A DNA stretch of 64,000 nucleotides from GCA-020352575 sp041635475 (GTDB lineage Bacteria > Actinomycetota > Acidimicrobiia > Spongiisociales > JAENVV01), in contig JBFKVA010000001.1 in assembly GCA_041635475.1 (NCBI GenBank), positions 62,001-126,000 of the forward strand, given 5' to 3'. Position numbers and translations under genes: made by a program. Below, in pieces: positions 18,001-24,559 of this stretch (position 1 is its first letter; each line of letters starts with the position of its first letter). The notes beneath the pieces were generated by a model. That model had not been told where the DNA came from. It ran no database searches and saw only the letters and a program-made list of their open reading frames with translations.

Positions 18001-18425
18001 TGGCCATCGAGGTGACCGAGGCGGGCCTCCTCGTCGCCGCCGATGACAACCTGGCGATGCTCTCGGACCTGCGGGCCCGGGGCCTCCATCTCACGCTCGA
18101 CGACTTCGGGACCGGGGCCTCATCCCTTCAGCACTTCCGCCGTCTCCCCGTCGACCGGATCAAGATCGACCGCCTCTTCGTCCACGACGTCAACCGCGAA
18201 GTCTCCTCAGGAGCCATCGTCAAGGCGAGCGCCCTCCTGGCGGACTCGGTCGGGGCCAAGCTCGTGGCCAAGGGCGCCGAGTCGGTCGAACAGCTCTCGG
18301 CGGTGCGCCGGCTGGGCGCCAAGGAAGTGCAGGGTTTCGTCCTCGAGCGCCCCCTGAGTGCCTCGGAGATCGCGGCCCTCTTCCACGTCGACCACCCGAT
18401 CCTGTCCGCCGGTCTCCCCGACTGA
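15030..18425 (+). CDS. multi-PAS diguanylate cyclase/phosphodiesterase-like protein (GGDEF-EAL)
   Basis: 1131-residue cytoplasmic signalling protein. After an N-terminal helical region come about five PAS-like modules (roughly 85-210, 212-330, 335-450, 460-575, 580-695), a GGDEF domain (about 700-860) and an EAL domain (about 875-1120). The GGDEF motif is intact (777-781) and has an RxxD inhibitory site five residues before it (RGTD), so c-di-GMP synthesis with feedback control is expected. EAL is present at 903-905 with LDDFGTG and VQGF, but the EGVE-type motif reads AKGAES, with Lys1081 replacing a conserved Glu, so hydrolysis may be lost. No transmembrane segment. Upstream ATG at 14979 is rejected in favour of the leaderless start. 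Confidence 0.92.
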   Translation: MDQLDRSAEEIITRLADPAITRGSLDDLLESVVTTTKGKVVLGRRLASIPTGESSLRRLAALAGSPHLAVHLTEVDGERQAAILRRDAILNALLTNTATIVVGLEPNGRIGFCNAAATDAAGLVTGDSIITFAASFNQAELNRVLGEFAQGADRAHWSVELDTASAGTRSFDFSMIANRVDDDVVSFSVIGYDVTELRAVERALDEGRAFLQMVLDASPDVIQFTDPDGRMVLMNAAAKALFPEPEQRRLFALDGRPLEPSEFPSRMTLATGEPVFARVLTETDTGARRLWEAHARPTYADNGELLGSVTVSRDMTEAAELTAADVERQAFVRSLLRSTADAVVAVDSKLNVQYVNPRASEFFGYLAEGSSILDAPSDIVAVDGAAPSPENLPLERALRGEENVVVELEVRGPDQRLILAGLTNPIRDADGDVIGAVGVYRDVTEQQRATRREAARIQFTLQMLDSMSEPLAALNILTDEEYLNSAARNLGIPGPGSDLPLPFTRPDGAPLDEGILFEAMSGRPRERFEMVHKETGRVFVASVRGIETEDGVLGGVLTARDITELREAFQQLEVQSAAMDATITAMFITDAEGTIEWVNAAFTRLTGYTAEEAIGENPRILKSGVQPPEHFTEMWQTILSGRAWQGRLTNRTADGRNVVVDLWVTPVVDANGDITHFVAVQDDVTSEVEAEEIILHMATHDALTDLPNRRLFLEHLDQAIARAERSNGSLGVLMLDLDKFKDVNDALGHPAGDSLLREVAKRLLSRVRGTDVVARLGGDEFAIIVDDADLEGTRVVARDIIVALSREFQILRHEVRSGTTIGLAMYSPGTTAEQLLDRADLALYAAKDKERGTLEVYVPEMGEQTRQRAEMASELRRAIANEELTLEYQPIFDIESGSVTSIEALVRWVREDGSILYPSGFLGPAAESGLLPSLGRWVLDAVCSQASEWAREGRSPPPIAINVSPQELRSKGWGRLLSQALTRARIGPSALAIEVTEAGLLVAADDNLAMLSDLRARGLHLTLDDFGTGASSLQHFRRLPVDRIKIDRLFVHDVNREVSSGAIVKASALLADSVGAKLVAKGAESVEQLSAVRRLGAKEVQGFVLERPLSASEIAALFHVDHPILSAGLPD

Positions 18426-18434
18426 CCGTCTGCG

Positions 18435-18454
18435 TACCCCGGGGGGTATAGACT
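18435..18454 (+). promoter_or_regulatory. GC-tract inverted repeat over a -10 box, CsoR/CstR-like operator candidate
   Basis: TACCCC and GGGGTA half-sites separated by two bases (18435-18448), overlapping the start of a TATAGA/TAGACT -10-like element (18447-18454), 30 bases before the OsmC-family start. A/T-flanked poly-C/poly-G dyads of this kind are the operators of CsoR-family repressors, which sense copper or persulfide. No regulator of that family lies in this window, so the assignment is by motif only. Confidence 0.4.
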
Positions 18455-18483
18455 GGGACGACCAGAACCTCCAGGAGAGCGAC

Positions 18484-18924
18484 ATGGACCCGTTTCCACA
18501 TCACTACCGCGTTTCGGCCACCGGCGGACCCCAGGGGGCCATTTCGCACGGCGGCGATCTTCCGCCACTCCTTGGCAACGCCCCCGCCCAGTTCGGCGGT
18601 CCCGGCGATCAGTGGTCGCCGGAGGAACTCCTGGCGGCGGCCGTCGCCGACTGCTTCATCCTCACCTTCCGGGCGGTGGCAGCGGCATCGGGGCTGACCT
18701 GGACGTCGCTGTCGTGTCGGGCAGAGGGTCTCCTCGAGCGGATCGACAGGGTGACCCGCTTCACCCGTTTCGACGTCCACGTCGAACTCGAGGTGCTGGA
18801 AGGTTCCGACCCGGAGCGGGTTGCCCGCCTCCTCGAGAAGTCCGAGGCCGGCTGCATCATCACCAACTCGATGAACACCCAGGTGATCCTCCACCCCACG
18901 GTCACGTACGCCGCCGCTGGGTGA
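18484..18924 (+). CDS. OsmC/Ohr-family peroxiredoxin-like protein
   Basis: 146 residues. The two redox cysteines of the family are visible: Cys57 in AAAVADCFILTF and Cys124 in SEAGCIITNSM; Cys78 is extra. QWSPEELLAAAVADC is a family signature. These proteins reduce organic peroxides or act on persulfides with dithiol help. The ATG at 18484 has an AGGAG site eight bases upstream. The dyad just upstream suggests control by a CsoR-type repressor. Ohr versus OsmC-like subgroup cannot be settled by eye. Confidence 0.85.
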   Translation: MDPFPHHYRVSATGGPQGAISHGGDLPPLLGNAPAQFGGPGDQWSPEELLAAAVADCFILTFRAVAAASGLTWTSLSCRAEGLLERIDRVTRFTRFDVHVELEVLEGSDPERVARLLEKSEAGCIITNSMNTQVILHPTVTYAAAG

Positions 18925-18970
18925 TGGCCCCGGCGACCCGGAGACTGTCCCGGGACGCCGTGTCCCGGAC

Positions 18971-18997
18971 GGATCGGGACGCCGTCATCTTCCCGGC
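18971..18997. repeat. direct repeat copy 1 (GGATCGGGACG...CATCTTCCC)
   Basis: A 27-base stretch that recurs at 19986-20012 with 23 matches: GGATCGGGACG, four variable bases, CATCTTCCC and three more. It sits 60-86 bases before the start of the membrane-protein gene at 19057. It contains CGGGA/TCCCG arms and is flanked by further TCCCG/CGGGA copies, so it may be a shared operator. Confidence 0.5.
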
Positions 18998-19056
18998 ATC
19001 CCCCGCATCATGGACCATCGCAGTCGAGCGAGAAGGTCTCGCGGGAGGTGAATGAG

Positions 19057-19761
19057 ATGAGCACCCGTGTCCAGAAACCCGATCGGGACACCCACAAACC
19101 GGACCGGTGGGGATCCATGGCCGGGATGCTGTGGTTCCTCGGCTTCGCCGCCGCGGTGGCCTTGGGGCCATCCGGCTCTCCCGTCGTTGAATCACCGGTG
19201 GCAGAACTCCGCGCCTGGTACGGCGTCGTGCAGCCTGACAACCAGCTCGGTGGCGCCATTCTGATCCTCGCGATCGGCGCCCTCATCTGGTTCACCGGGA
19301 GTCTCCGTCGGGCCATCGACCGCGTCGAGCCGGATGGGAGGCTGGCGGGCATTGCGGCCGTGGCCGGTGTGGTGGCAGCCACCCTGCTCCTTGCCGGAGT
19401 CGCCCACACCATCCAATGGGCCATGTTCGCCGACTCCTTGGCGGGGCTCGACGACGCCTCCCTGACGGTCTTTCACCTCGGCCTCATGAACTCCAGCGGA
19501 CTCACGGGGGTGGCGACGATCGCCTGGGGCATCATGGCCCTGGCGGTGGCCGTGGCCGGCTTTCGTCACGGGTTCGGTTCGCGGTGGATGGCCTGGGTGG
19601 CAGCCGTCACTGCCGGCACGTCACTGCTCGGTGTGCTCAACGTCATCCAGCCGACCGAAGACAGTCTCGGTGCCATCTTCTGGTTTGCCGGCTTCCTTCT
19701 GTTCCCGATTTGGATCGGGCTCCTCAGCGTCCAGGTGACCCGGGAGAACCGGAGGACCTGA
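19057..19761 (+). CDS. hypothetical integral membrane protein, about five to six spans
   Basis: 234 residues with a charged N-terminal tail (1-20) and hydrophobic helices near 24-40, 66-85, 100-122, 147-172, 178-196 and 206-228. No catalytic motif and no family recognised. The start at 19057 is set by the ribosome-binding site GGGAGG eight bases upstream; an in-frame GTG nine bases earlier is less likely. It shares an upstream repeat with the secreted-protein gene at 20099, which suggests common regulation, and is followed by a 12-bp hairpin. Confidence 0.65.
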   Translation: MSTRVQKPDRDTHKPDRWGSMAGMLWFLGFAAAVALGPSGSPVVESPVAELRAWYGVVQPDNQLGGAILILAIGALIWFTGSLRRAIDRVEPDGRLAGIAAVAGVVAATLLLAGVAHTIQWAMFADSLAGLDDASLTVFHLGLMNSSGLTGVATIAWGIMALAVAVAGFRHGFGSRWMAWVAAVTAGTSLLGVLNVIQPTEDSLGAIFWFAGFLLFPIWIGLLSVQVTRENRRT

Positions 19762-19770
19762 CCGCCGACG

Positions 19771-19817
19771 GGTGCGCCCCCGGCGACCACGACCCTTTTC
19801 TCACGCGGGGGCGCACC
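19771..19817 (+). terminator. inverted repeat after the membrane-protein gene
   Basis: Arms GGTGCGCCCCCG and its exact complement (12 bp) flank a 23-base loop that contains CCTTTTCTC. Ten bases past the stop codon at 19761. Probable transcription terminator, though the loop is large. Confidence 0.5.
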
Positions 19818-19985
19818 ACGACGACGAAGGTGCCCCTGGTCGCGCGACCGGCGACCGGTTGAACCGGGCTCATTCCTGACTTCGCATCCCCGTGCCTGAC
19901 ACCTGACGCGACTCAGCCGGGCCGAACATCTCCTCGACGCGGCCCGTGAGCGTGTCCATCGACGCCAGGGACCCGGCGTCCCGCC

Positions 19986-20012
19986 GGATCGGGACGTCTG
20001 CATCTTCCCCGC
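19986..20012. repeat. direct repeat copy 2 (GGATCGGGACG...CATCTTCCC)
   Basis: Second copy of the motif at 18971-18997, here 87-113 bases before the secreted-protein start at 20099. The 224 bases from 19862 to 20085 hold no credible gene; this repeat is the only structured signal seen there. Confidence 0.5.
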
Positions 20013-20098
20013 CGTCCGCCGATCGGCGACAGTCCCGCCATGGGGTGGGAAGGACCGCCCCCGGGCATCCCGGCACGGCCGGGAGGAAAGGATCGAAC

Positions 20099-20530
20099 AT
20101 GGGCAGGAGACTCACGACGGTCGGGGCACTGGTGGCGGCGTTCACGCTGCTCATCGCCGTCCCCGCCTCAGCCGACCACTGCATCAACCTCAACAAGAAG
20201 CCGTTGGCCGGGGCGCAGATCGTCTTCGGCCCGGAGGGCGATCCGATCACCGGTATCGTCTGGATGACCAACGGGCTCGAGAAGCGGGCCGCCAAGGGCC
20301 TCGTCGACTTGGTGACCGGGGAGGGGTTCAACGGCCTGATCGGGTTGATGCCGGGGTCCATCCCGGGCGTTGACGACGCGATCACGATCTACATCGTCGG
20401 CCCGGACACCGGCGTGGACTACCCGGAGCGGGCCCTCCCCCACCAGGCGATGGAGCGCGGCTCGCCCGACCACGGCATCGTCGACATCTGCGACCACTAC
20501 GCAGGATTGTGCGAGCCTCCGCCGGAGTAG
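20099..20530 (+). CDS. small secreted protein of unknown function
   Basis: 143 residues with a clear Sec signal peptide (MGRRLTTVGALVAAFTLLIA..., cleavage after VPASA near residue 24). The mature part has four cysteines (including DHCINLN near the N terminus and DICDHYAGLC near the C terminus), suggesting disulphides. Family not recognised. The ATG is preceded by GGGAGGAAAGG, a strong ribosome-binding site. A 9-bp GC hairpin follows the stop. Confidence 0.7.
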   Translation: MGRRLTTVGALVAAFTLLIAVPASADHCINLNKKPLAGAQIVFGPEGDPITGIVWMTNGLEKRAAKGLVDLVTGEGFNGLIGLMPGSIPGVDDAITIYIVGPDTGVDYPERALPHQAMERGSPDHGIVDICDHYAGLCEPPPE

Positions 20531-20559
20531 CCCGGACCACGGTGCCCGAGACACCAGTG

Positions 20560-20581
20560 GGCCCCCCGCTGCCGGGGGGCC
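20560..20581 (+). terminator. GC-only hairpin after the secreted-protein gene
   Basis: GGCCCCCCG paired with its complement around a CTGC loop, 29 bases past the stop at 20530. No T-run follows. Confidence 0.55.
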
Positions 20582-20682
20582 TACTCGTGGAACGCCACTC
20601 TCCGGCCACGGCGTGGCCCACGTGTCCCATCTGCCATGGCGGGACCCGGCCCCGGTCGCTCCGGAAACCCGCAGCTGGGGTG

Positions 20683-20910
20683 CTAGCGGCTCCCGTAGGC
20701 CTTGGCGCAGGAACGCTTGCCCTTGGCCGAGTCCAGGTAGCCCTCGGGCTGCTCGTAGGGGATGGGAACGCCGAGTCCCAGGGAGGTGTGGGCCAGGGCC
20801 ACCTCCTCCTGGTGGGTGGCGCACCACTGGCGCTCCTCCTCGGACAGTGCGGTGTCGCCGCACGCGGCGAGCATGACGACGCAGGCAATGATCACGGTGA
20901 CTCTTCGCAT
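20683..20910 (-). CDS. small lipoprotein
   Basis: 75 residues with a lipoprotein signal peptide: MRRVTVIIACVVMLAACGD, lipobox LAAC, so Cys17 would be lipidated and the mature 59 residues anchored outside the membrane. Two further cysteines (CATHQEE and KRSCAKAYG) could form one disulphide. No family recognised. A TAGGTT box lies exactly six bases before the ATG, the leaderless layout seen elsewhere; the intervening GGGGGC could instead act as a weak ribosome-binding site. Confidence 0.7.
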   Translation of the reverse strand: MRRVTVIIACVVMLAACGDTALSEEERQWCATHQEEVALAHTSLGLGVPIPYEQPEGYLDSAKGKRSCAKAYGSR

Positions 20911-20916
20911 GCCCCC

Positions 20917-20922
20917 AACCTA
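20917..20922 (-). promoter_or_regulatory. putative -10 box, leaderless, for the lipoprotein gene
   Basis: TAGGTT on the minus strand followed by six bases and ATG at 20910. Supported only by motif and spacing. Confidence 0.35.
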
Positions 20923-21122
20923 ATCAGGCATCGTGGAGGACGTCGTCCGCGGAGGGGTACTCGCGCCTATCCGGTCCACCGTCGCCGTCGTTGCCGGTCA
21001 GTCGGCCATCCGCTCGTCGGAACCACCCCGAGCGCGCAGGCGCCAGCCCTGCACGGCTGAAGGAGCGCATCGCGTCTCGCGCGTGATCGATGGATGGCTC
21101 CACGTTCGGGTTGAATGGGGGC

Positions 21123-21533
21123 GTGACTGTCAGGATGCTGGATCGAGGGGACGAGGCGATGGTCCGGTCCGTGCTGACTCGCTTCAAGGCATACCCGACG
21201 ACCGATCCCGAGGAGTTCCTCGCCGATCCGCGAACCCTCCTGTTCGTGGCCGACGACGGCGGGACACCGGTCGGCTGGCTCTACGCCTACGAGCTGGTCC
21301 GACCGGAAGGGCGACGTGCCATGCTTCTGTACGAGCTGGAGGTGGCCCCCGAAGCTCGCAGGCGTGGTCACGGGCGGGCGCTGTTGGAGGCGCTGCTCAC
21401 AGAAGCCCGGGCACGAGGCCATCTGCGGGTCTGGGTGCTCACCGAGCCGGACAACGAAGCAGCAGCGGCCCTCTACGCCGCAACGGGAGGTGCAGGATCG
21501 ACGCGGGTGATGTTCACCTGGGCCCTGCCGTAG
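21123..21533 (+). CDS. GNAT acetyltransferase, AAC(3)-I-like
   Basis: 136 residues from the GTG at 21123 (VTVRMLDRGDEAM), the usual GNAT N-terminal pattern; an ATG 11 codons upstream is the alternative. LLYELEVAPEARRRGHGRALLEALLTEARARG is the beta4-alpha3 acetyl-CoA-binding block with R-x-x-G-x-G/A, and DNEAAAALYAATGG the C-terminal block. The YELEVA strand and overall spacing resemble the AAC(3)-I aminoglycoside acetyltransferases, but the substrate cannot be assigned; intrinsic chromosomal GNATs of this look are common. Confidence 0.75.
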   Translation: MTVRMLDRGDEAMVRSVLTRFKAYPTTDPEEFLADPRTLLFVADDGGTPVGWLYAYELVRPEGRRAMLLYELEVAPEARRRGHGRALLEALLTEARARGHLRVWVLTEPDNEAAAALYAATGGAGSTRVMFTWALP

Positions 21534-21557
21534 AGAACTGGCCGGGACAGGCGCGAG

Positions 21558-21612
21558 CCGCCGTGCGGGAACTCGAACGCCTCGCCCGCAGGCAAGCAAC
21601 CAAGCCAGCCGG
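21558..21612. repeat. dispersed repeat, left copy flanking the 21.6-24.4 kb segment
   Basis: Two linked blocks: 21558-21593 matches 24387-24422 at 33 of 36 positions (CCGCCGTGCGG, AACTCGAACGCC and CCGCAGGC are shared), and 21586-21612 matches 24345-24371 at 24 of 27 (CCGCAGGCAAG...GCCAGCCGG). The blocks share CCGCAGGC, as if derived from a tandem unit. It lies in the gap after the acetyltransferase gene. Confidence 0.6.
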
Positions 21613-21666
21613 AAGCGCCGGCGATGGTGCAGGAGTGAAGTACCGTCGTTCGACGCCGAACGGCCC

Positions 21667-22833
21667 TCAGGCCTCGGGCTCCGCGTGCAGACCGAGGCGT
21701 TGGATGCGGCGATGCTCGATGACCAGCACCGCGAACATCACAACGACGACAAGCGTCAACAGGTTCAGGCCCTCGAGCGGCGCTCCCACGAAGATCAGGC
21801 CGGCAATGACCAAGGCACCCACCAGCCGCTCCCGCGCCTGGGCCCGAAAGGCACGCCAGACTGCAAGGTAGACCCCGATCAAGAAGAGGAACAGGCCGGC
21901 GGCCATCATGAGTCGGAACTCGAGAGGGACGGCGTCGCGCGGGTGCAGCACGATCTCCTCGAGCGCGGCCGCAGCCAGGATGACGCCTGCGACGATGGGG
22001 GCATGGGCCCAGGTGTACACGTCTCGGATGAACCGACCAGCCGTTCGGCTATCGAGGTTGGTTGCGGCATACTCGAGCCCGGGGCTGGGCCGATCGAAGT
22101 AGGCCCACCACAACGCCCCGGCGAATGCGCCGGACGCAAGCAGCGCCGAAACCGATGCCAGCGACAGGCTGTCGTTCTTCTCCAGGGCGGCAACGACGGG
22201 AATACCGATGGCAACGATGACTTCGCCCAGCGCGACGATGATGATCAGCCCGTGACGCTCGGCGAAGTGGCCTGGACGCACCAGCCACTCGCTGTCGGCG
22301 GCCCTGACCATGGCCCACAGCACGATGGCTACGGTGCCAAGCCAGAACGCCAGCCGAGAAGTGCCGTCGTAGAAGGACCCCACGACCAGCACCAGGATGG
22401 CAACGACATTGGGAGCGATCCAGGTGAGAGCCGCAGAGCGATAGTCGACCTCATCGGTCGTGCCCATCGTCTGCATACGGAACCCAATGAGCATGATGCC
22501 AGTGAGAGCGATCGCAAACACTGGTCCGCCCCCAGCGAACGCGGTCGAAGTGGAAGCCGCCATCGGGATACTGACCACCGTGGCAATGAGAAAAAGGATG
22601 CGCACCGGCCGCCCGTTGCCCGATATTGCGTTCGCCGCCCAGGTCAGCTGCTGCCACGGCAGCCACAGCAAAGCAAACAGCAACGCGGCCTTGCCCGCCC
22701 CCGCCCATGTGGGCTCGTCGATGAGAAGGGCCACGAGTTGCGAGAACGCGAATACGTAGGCCAGGTCGAAGAAGAGCTCAACGGGATCTGCCGTGAAATC
22801 CTCGGTGAGCGGAGGGAGTTCTATGCCCTTCAT
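21667..22833 (-). CDS. LtrA-like multispan membrane protein
   Basis: 388 residues, about ten to twelve transmembrane helices. PVELFFDLAYVFAFSQ near the N terminus and HFAERHGLIIIVALGE in the middle are signatures of the low-temperature-requirement A (LtrA) family, whose biochemical role is unknown. The ATG at 22833 overlaps the stop of the truncated nitroreductase-like gene (ATGA). Codon use is visibly less GC-biased than the flanking core genes, in line with transfer. Confidence 0.85.
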   Translation of the reverse strand: MKGIELPPLTEDFTADPVELFFDLAYVFAFSQLVALLIDEPTWAGAGKAALLFALLWLPWQQLTWAANAISGNGRPVRILFLIATVVSIPMAASTSTAFAGGGPVFAIALTGIMLIGFRMQTMGTTDEVDYRSAALTWIAPNVVAILVLVVGSFYDGTSRLAFWLGTVAIVLWAMVRAADSEWLVRPGHFAERHGLIIIVALGEVIVAIGIPVVAALEKNDSLSLASVSALLASGAFAGALWWAYFDRPSPGLEYAATNLDSRTAGRFIRDVYTWAHAPIVAGVILAAAALEEIVLHPRDAVPLEFRLMMAAGLFLFLIGVYLAVWRAFRAQARERLVGALVIAGLIFVGAPLEGLNLLTLVVVVMFAVLVIEHRRIQRLGLHAEPEA

Positions 22834-23108
22834 GTGCCGGGTGTCCAGCTGACGGTCACGTCCCGATTGGCGCGGACATTGTGGAACCAATGGGGGTGAT
22901 TCGGTGCACCGCCCTTGGTTGCGGCGACCACGGAGCTTCCGTCCTGAAGGGCAGAGACGAACGGGTTCATGAGCAGCTTCCCTGTCTTGGCGCCCGTGCC
23001 GTGGAGGATCACTAGGGGCTTGCCCTTGAAGAACCCGCCCACAGCCTGGTCGACTGCGCCGCCGTTGGCACGAGACTCCTCTATCACCGGCGCATTGATG
23101 TCATTCAT
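22830..23108 (-). CDS. C-terminally truncated deazaflavin-dependent nitroreductase-like protein
   Basis: 92 residues, MNDINAPVIEESRANGGAV..., with the family blocks GTGAKTGKLLMNPF, ATKGGAPNHPHWFHNVRAN and RDVTVSW. Members of the DDN family (F420/deazaflavin-binding split-barrel proteins) usually have about 130-150 residues; here the chain stops right after the DVTV strand, and the LtrA-like gene begins inside the stop codon. The missing C-terminal third normally completes the cofactor site, so activity is doubtful. Overlaps the VOC gene upstream by 8 bases. Could be a decayed gene or a minimal form. Confidence 0.65.
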   Translation of the reverse strand: MNDINAPVIEESRANGGAVDQAVGGFFKGKPLVILHGTGAKTGKLLMNPFVSALQDGSSVVAATKGGAPNHPHWFHNVRANRDVTVSWTPGT

Positions 23109-23508
23109 TCGTTTGCCTTTCGTCGGGACCGGAGCCGTAGGGTCGCGTGAGGATCTCCCACCCGACGTCGGTGTGCGGATCGCTGAAGTAGACACCTCGT
23201 CCTCCATCGTGATGGTTGATCCGACCCGGTTGTGTCCGGCGAGGGTCGGCCCAGTATGGGAGCTCCCGTTCCTTGATCCGGTTCAAGGCCTGGTCGAACT
23301 GACGCTCGGTCACCAGGAACGCGAGGTGCATGCGGCTCGGGGTTCCGTTGGTGTCGGCGAAGTCGAGGGTGACGCCGTTTCCGGTCTCGACTTGGGTGAA
23401 GTGCCCGAACTCGCTCGGCGGTCCCATCCCTGCGATGTCCGCGAAGGATTCGGCGGCGGCCTGGCGGTCTTTCGCCCACACGATCAGGTGGTTCAGCTGT
23501 GGCTTCAT
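23101..23508 (-). CDS. VOC-superfamily (glyoxalase/dioxygenase-like) protein
   Basis: 135 residues with the beta-alpha-beta-beta-beta VOC pattern: MKPQLNHLIVWAKDRQAAAESFADIAGM, then VTLDFADTN, MHLAFLVTERQFDQAL and GVYFSDPHTDVGWEILT. Candidate metal ligands are His7, His in MHLAF and Glu in WEILT. Single-domain VOC proteins have many roles (isomerase, dioxygenase, antibiotic binding), so the substrate is unknown. It reads into the truncated DDN-like gene and LtrA as one three-gene unit. Confidence 0.75.
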   Translation of the reverse strand: MKPQLNHLIVWAKDRQAAAESFADIAGMGPPSEFGHFTQVETGNGVTLDFADTNGTPSRMHLAFLVTERQFDQALNRIKERELPYWADPRRTQPGRINHHDGGRGVYFSDPHTDVGWEILTRPYGSGPDERQTNE

Positions 23509-23610
23509 GTTCTGACTCCTATTGCGCGCCGTTTCCCTGGCCGGCCTAAGCCAGAGCGGCCGTACCGGCCCAACACGAGCCGAGCCTGGTGACCCGGGGA
23601 TACGCGTTGG

Positions 23611-24129
23611 CTAATAGCTGAGGGTGCCCTTGATGGTTGCGCTGAAGGCCCAGGGAACCGTGAGATCGAAGCAAGCGAACGAACCGGCTGGTGTGCACCC
23701 CGGGATGAACACCTGTTCAACCGCGTAGCTCAAGGTGGCGTCGCCACTGGCCCCTGCAAACTTCCCTGTGCCCCCGTCAACGGTGATCGGGAACGATGTC
23801 GTGCCCGTATCGTCTGTGTAGGTGACGTGGAGTTCGTCTCCGTCGTCGGCAACGATGGTCATGATTCCGTTTTTGTGGCCGCCAACCACGGGGCAGTGAG
23901 TCACCGTGCTCTGGACTTGACCCATGTGGGAGGCTTTGCCGGTCGACACTGCCCGAGTCATGATGCCCCCGTTGTAGGGCACACACGAAACGTCGAAGCC
24001 GAACTCGGCCTCACCGACGAACGAGCCTTTGAATGGCCGGTCCGTGCCACCCCGGCCTGCGAAGGCCGGACTGACAGTCAGCGCCAGAAGTGCCGTCACC
24101 GCAGCGACGGTCGACCAACGTCTCAGCAC
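23611..24129 (-). CDS. secreted beta-rich protein with GxGxFxGAxG motif
   Basis: 172 residues from the GTG at 24129, chosen because GGAGG lies six bases upstream. Sec signal peptide (VLRRWSTVAAVTALLALTVSPAFAG, cleavage near 24-25). The mature chain is rich in beta-strand patterns and has DGGTGKFAGASGDATLSY, a run common in secreted actinobacterial beta-barrel-like proteins; four cysteines may form disulphides. No precise family assigned. Last gene before tRNA-Leu on this strand. Confidence 0.7.
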   Translation of the reverse strand: MLRRWSTVAAVTALLALTVSPAFAGRGGTDRPFKGSFVGEAEFGFDVSCVPYNGGIMTRAVSTGKASHMGQVQSTVTHCPVVGGHKNGIMTIVADDGDELHVTYTDDTGTTSFPITVDGGTGKFAGASGDATLSYAVEQVFIPGCTPAGSFACFDLTVPWAFSATIKGTLSY

Positions 24130-24344
24130 GCGGACCTCCAAAGGGTTGGACTGGGGAGCGATGCCACCCTAGGTGGCGGTCGGGTGGGCGTAAAGGGAAA
24201 GAAACCGGTCTCGCTCGGGTCCGGGGGTGGCACCATCGACAAGGGCTACCGACCCGCACGCTCGGAGCGACAACCCCCTGGTGGGTATGTATCCGATCCG
24301 AAACTGCCGGGTACCGTGCCGGGGCCGCTACCGGGCCGCCTCGG

Positions 24345-24422
24345 CCGCAGGCAAGGGACCATGCCAGCCGGGACCAGCATGAGTTTCCGCCGTGCGGAAA
24401 CTCGAACGCCACGGCCGCAGGC
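24345..24422. repeat. dispersed repeat, right copy next to tRNA-Leu(GAG), with hairpin
   Basis: Carries both blocks described at 21558-21612, in the order 24345-24371 then 24387-24422. The segment 24381-24403 is a perfect hairpin (GAGTTTCCGC, loop CGT, complement), degenerate in the left copy. It ends 11 bases before the 3' end of the tRNA gene. The rest of the 24130-24432 gap shows no gene. Confidence 0.6.
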
Positions 24423-24432
24423 CGAGGCGCGG

Positions 24433-24516
24433 TGTCGGAGAAAGGACTTGAACCTTCACGAGCTTGCGCTCACTAGGCCCTCAACCTAGCGCGTCTACCA
24501 ATTCCGCCACTCCGAC
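24433..24516 (-). tRNA. tRNA-Leu (anticodon GAG)
   Basis: Reads on the minus strand GTCGGAGTGGCGGAATTGG..., with acceptor arms GTCGGAG/CTCCGAC, the AATTGGTAGACGCG D-loop typical of leucine tRNAs, anticodon stem CTAGG/CCTAG around loop TTGAGGG (anticodon GAG), a long variable arm, and T-arm GGTTCAAGTCC. Discriminator A; CCA is not fully encoded. It decodes CUC/CUU. Confidence 0.95.
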
Positions 24517-24559
24517 GTGACAGCGGCGGGAGTATACCCACCACCCCTGGACGAGAACC

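Noticed and set aside
14886..18089. 1067-codon open frame antisense to the GGDEF-EAL gene
   Set aside because: It is a mirror of a well-supported gene; in DNA this GC-rich the opposite strand commonly stays open. No family resemblance in its translation.
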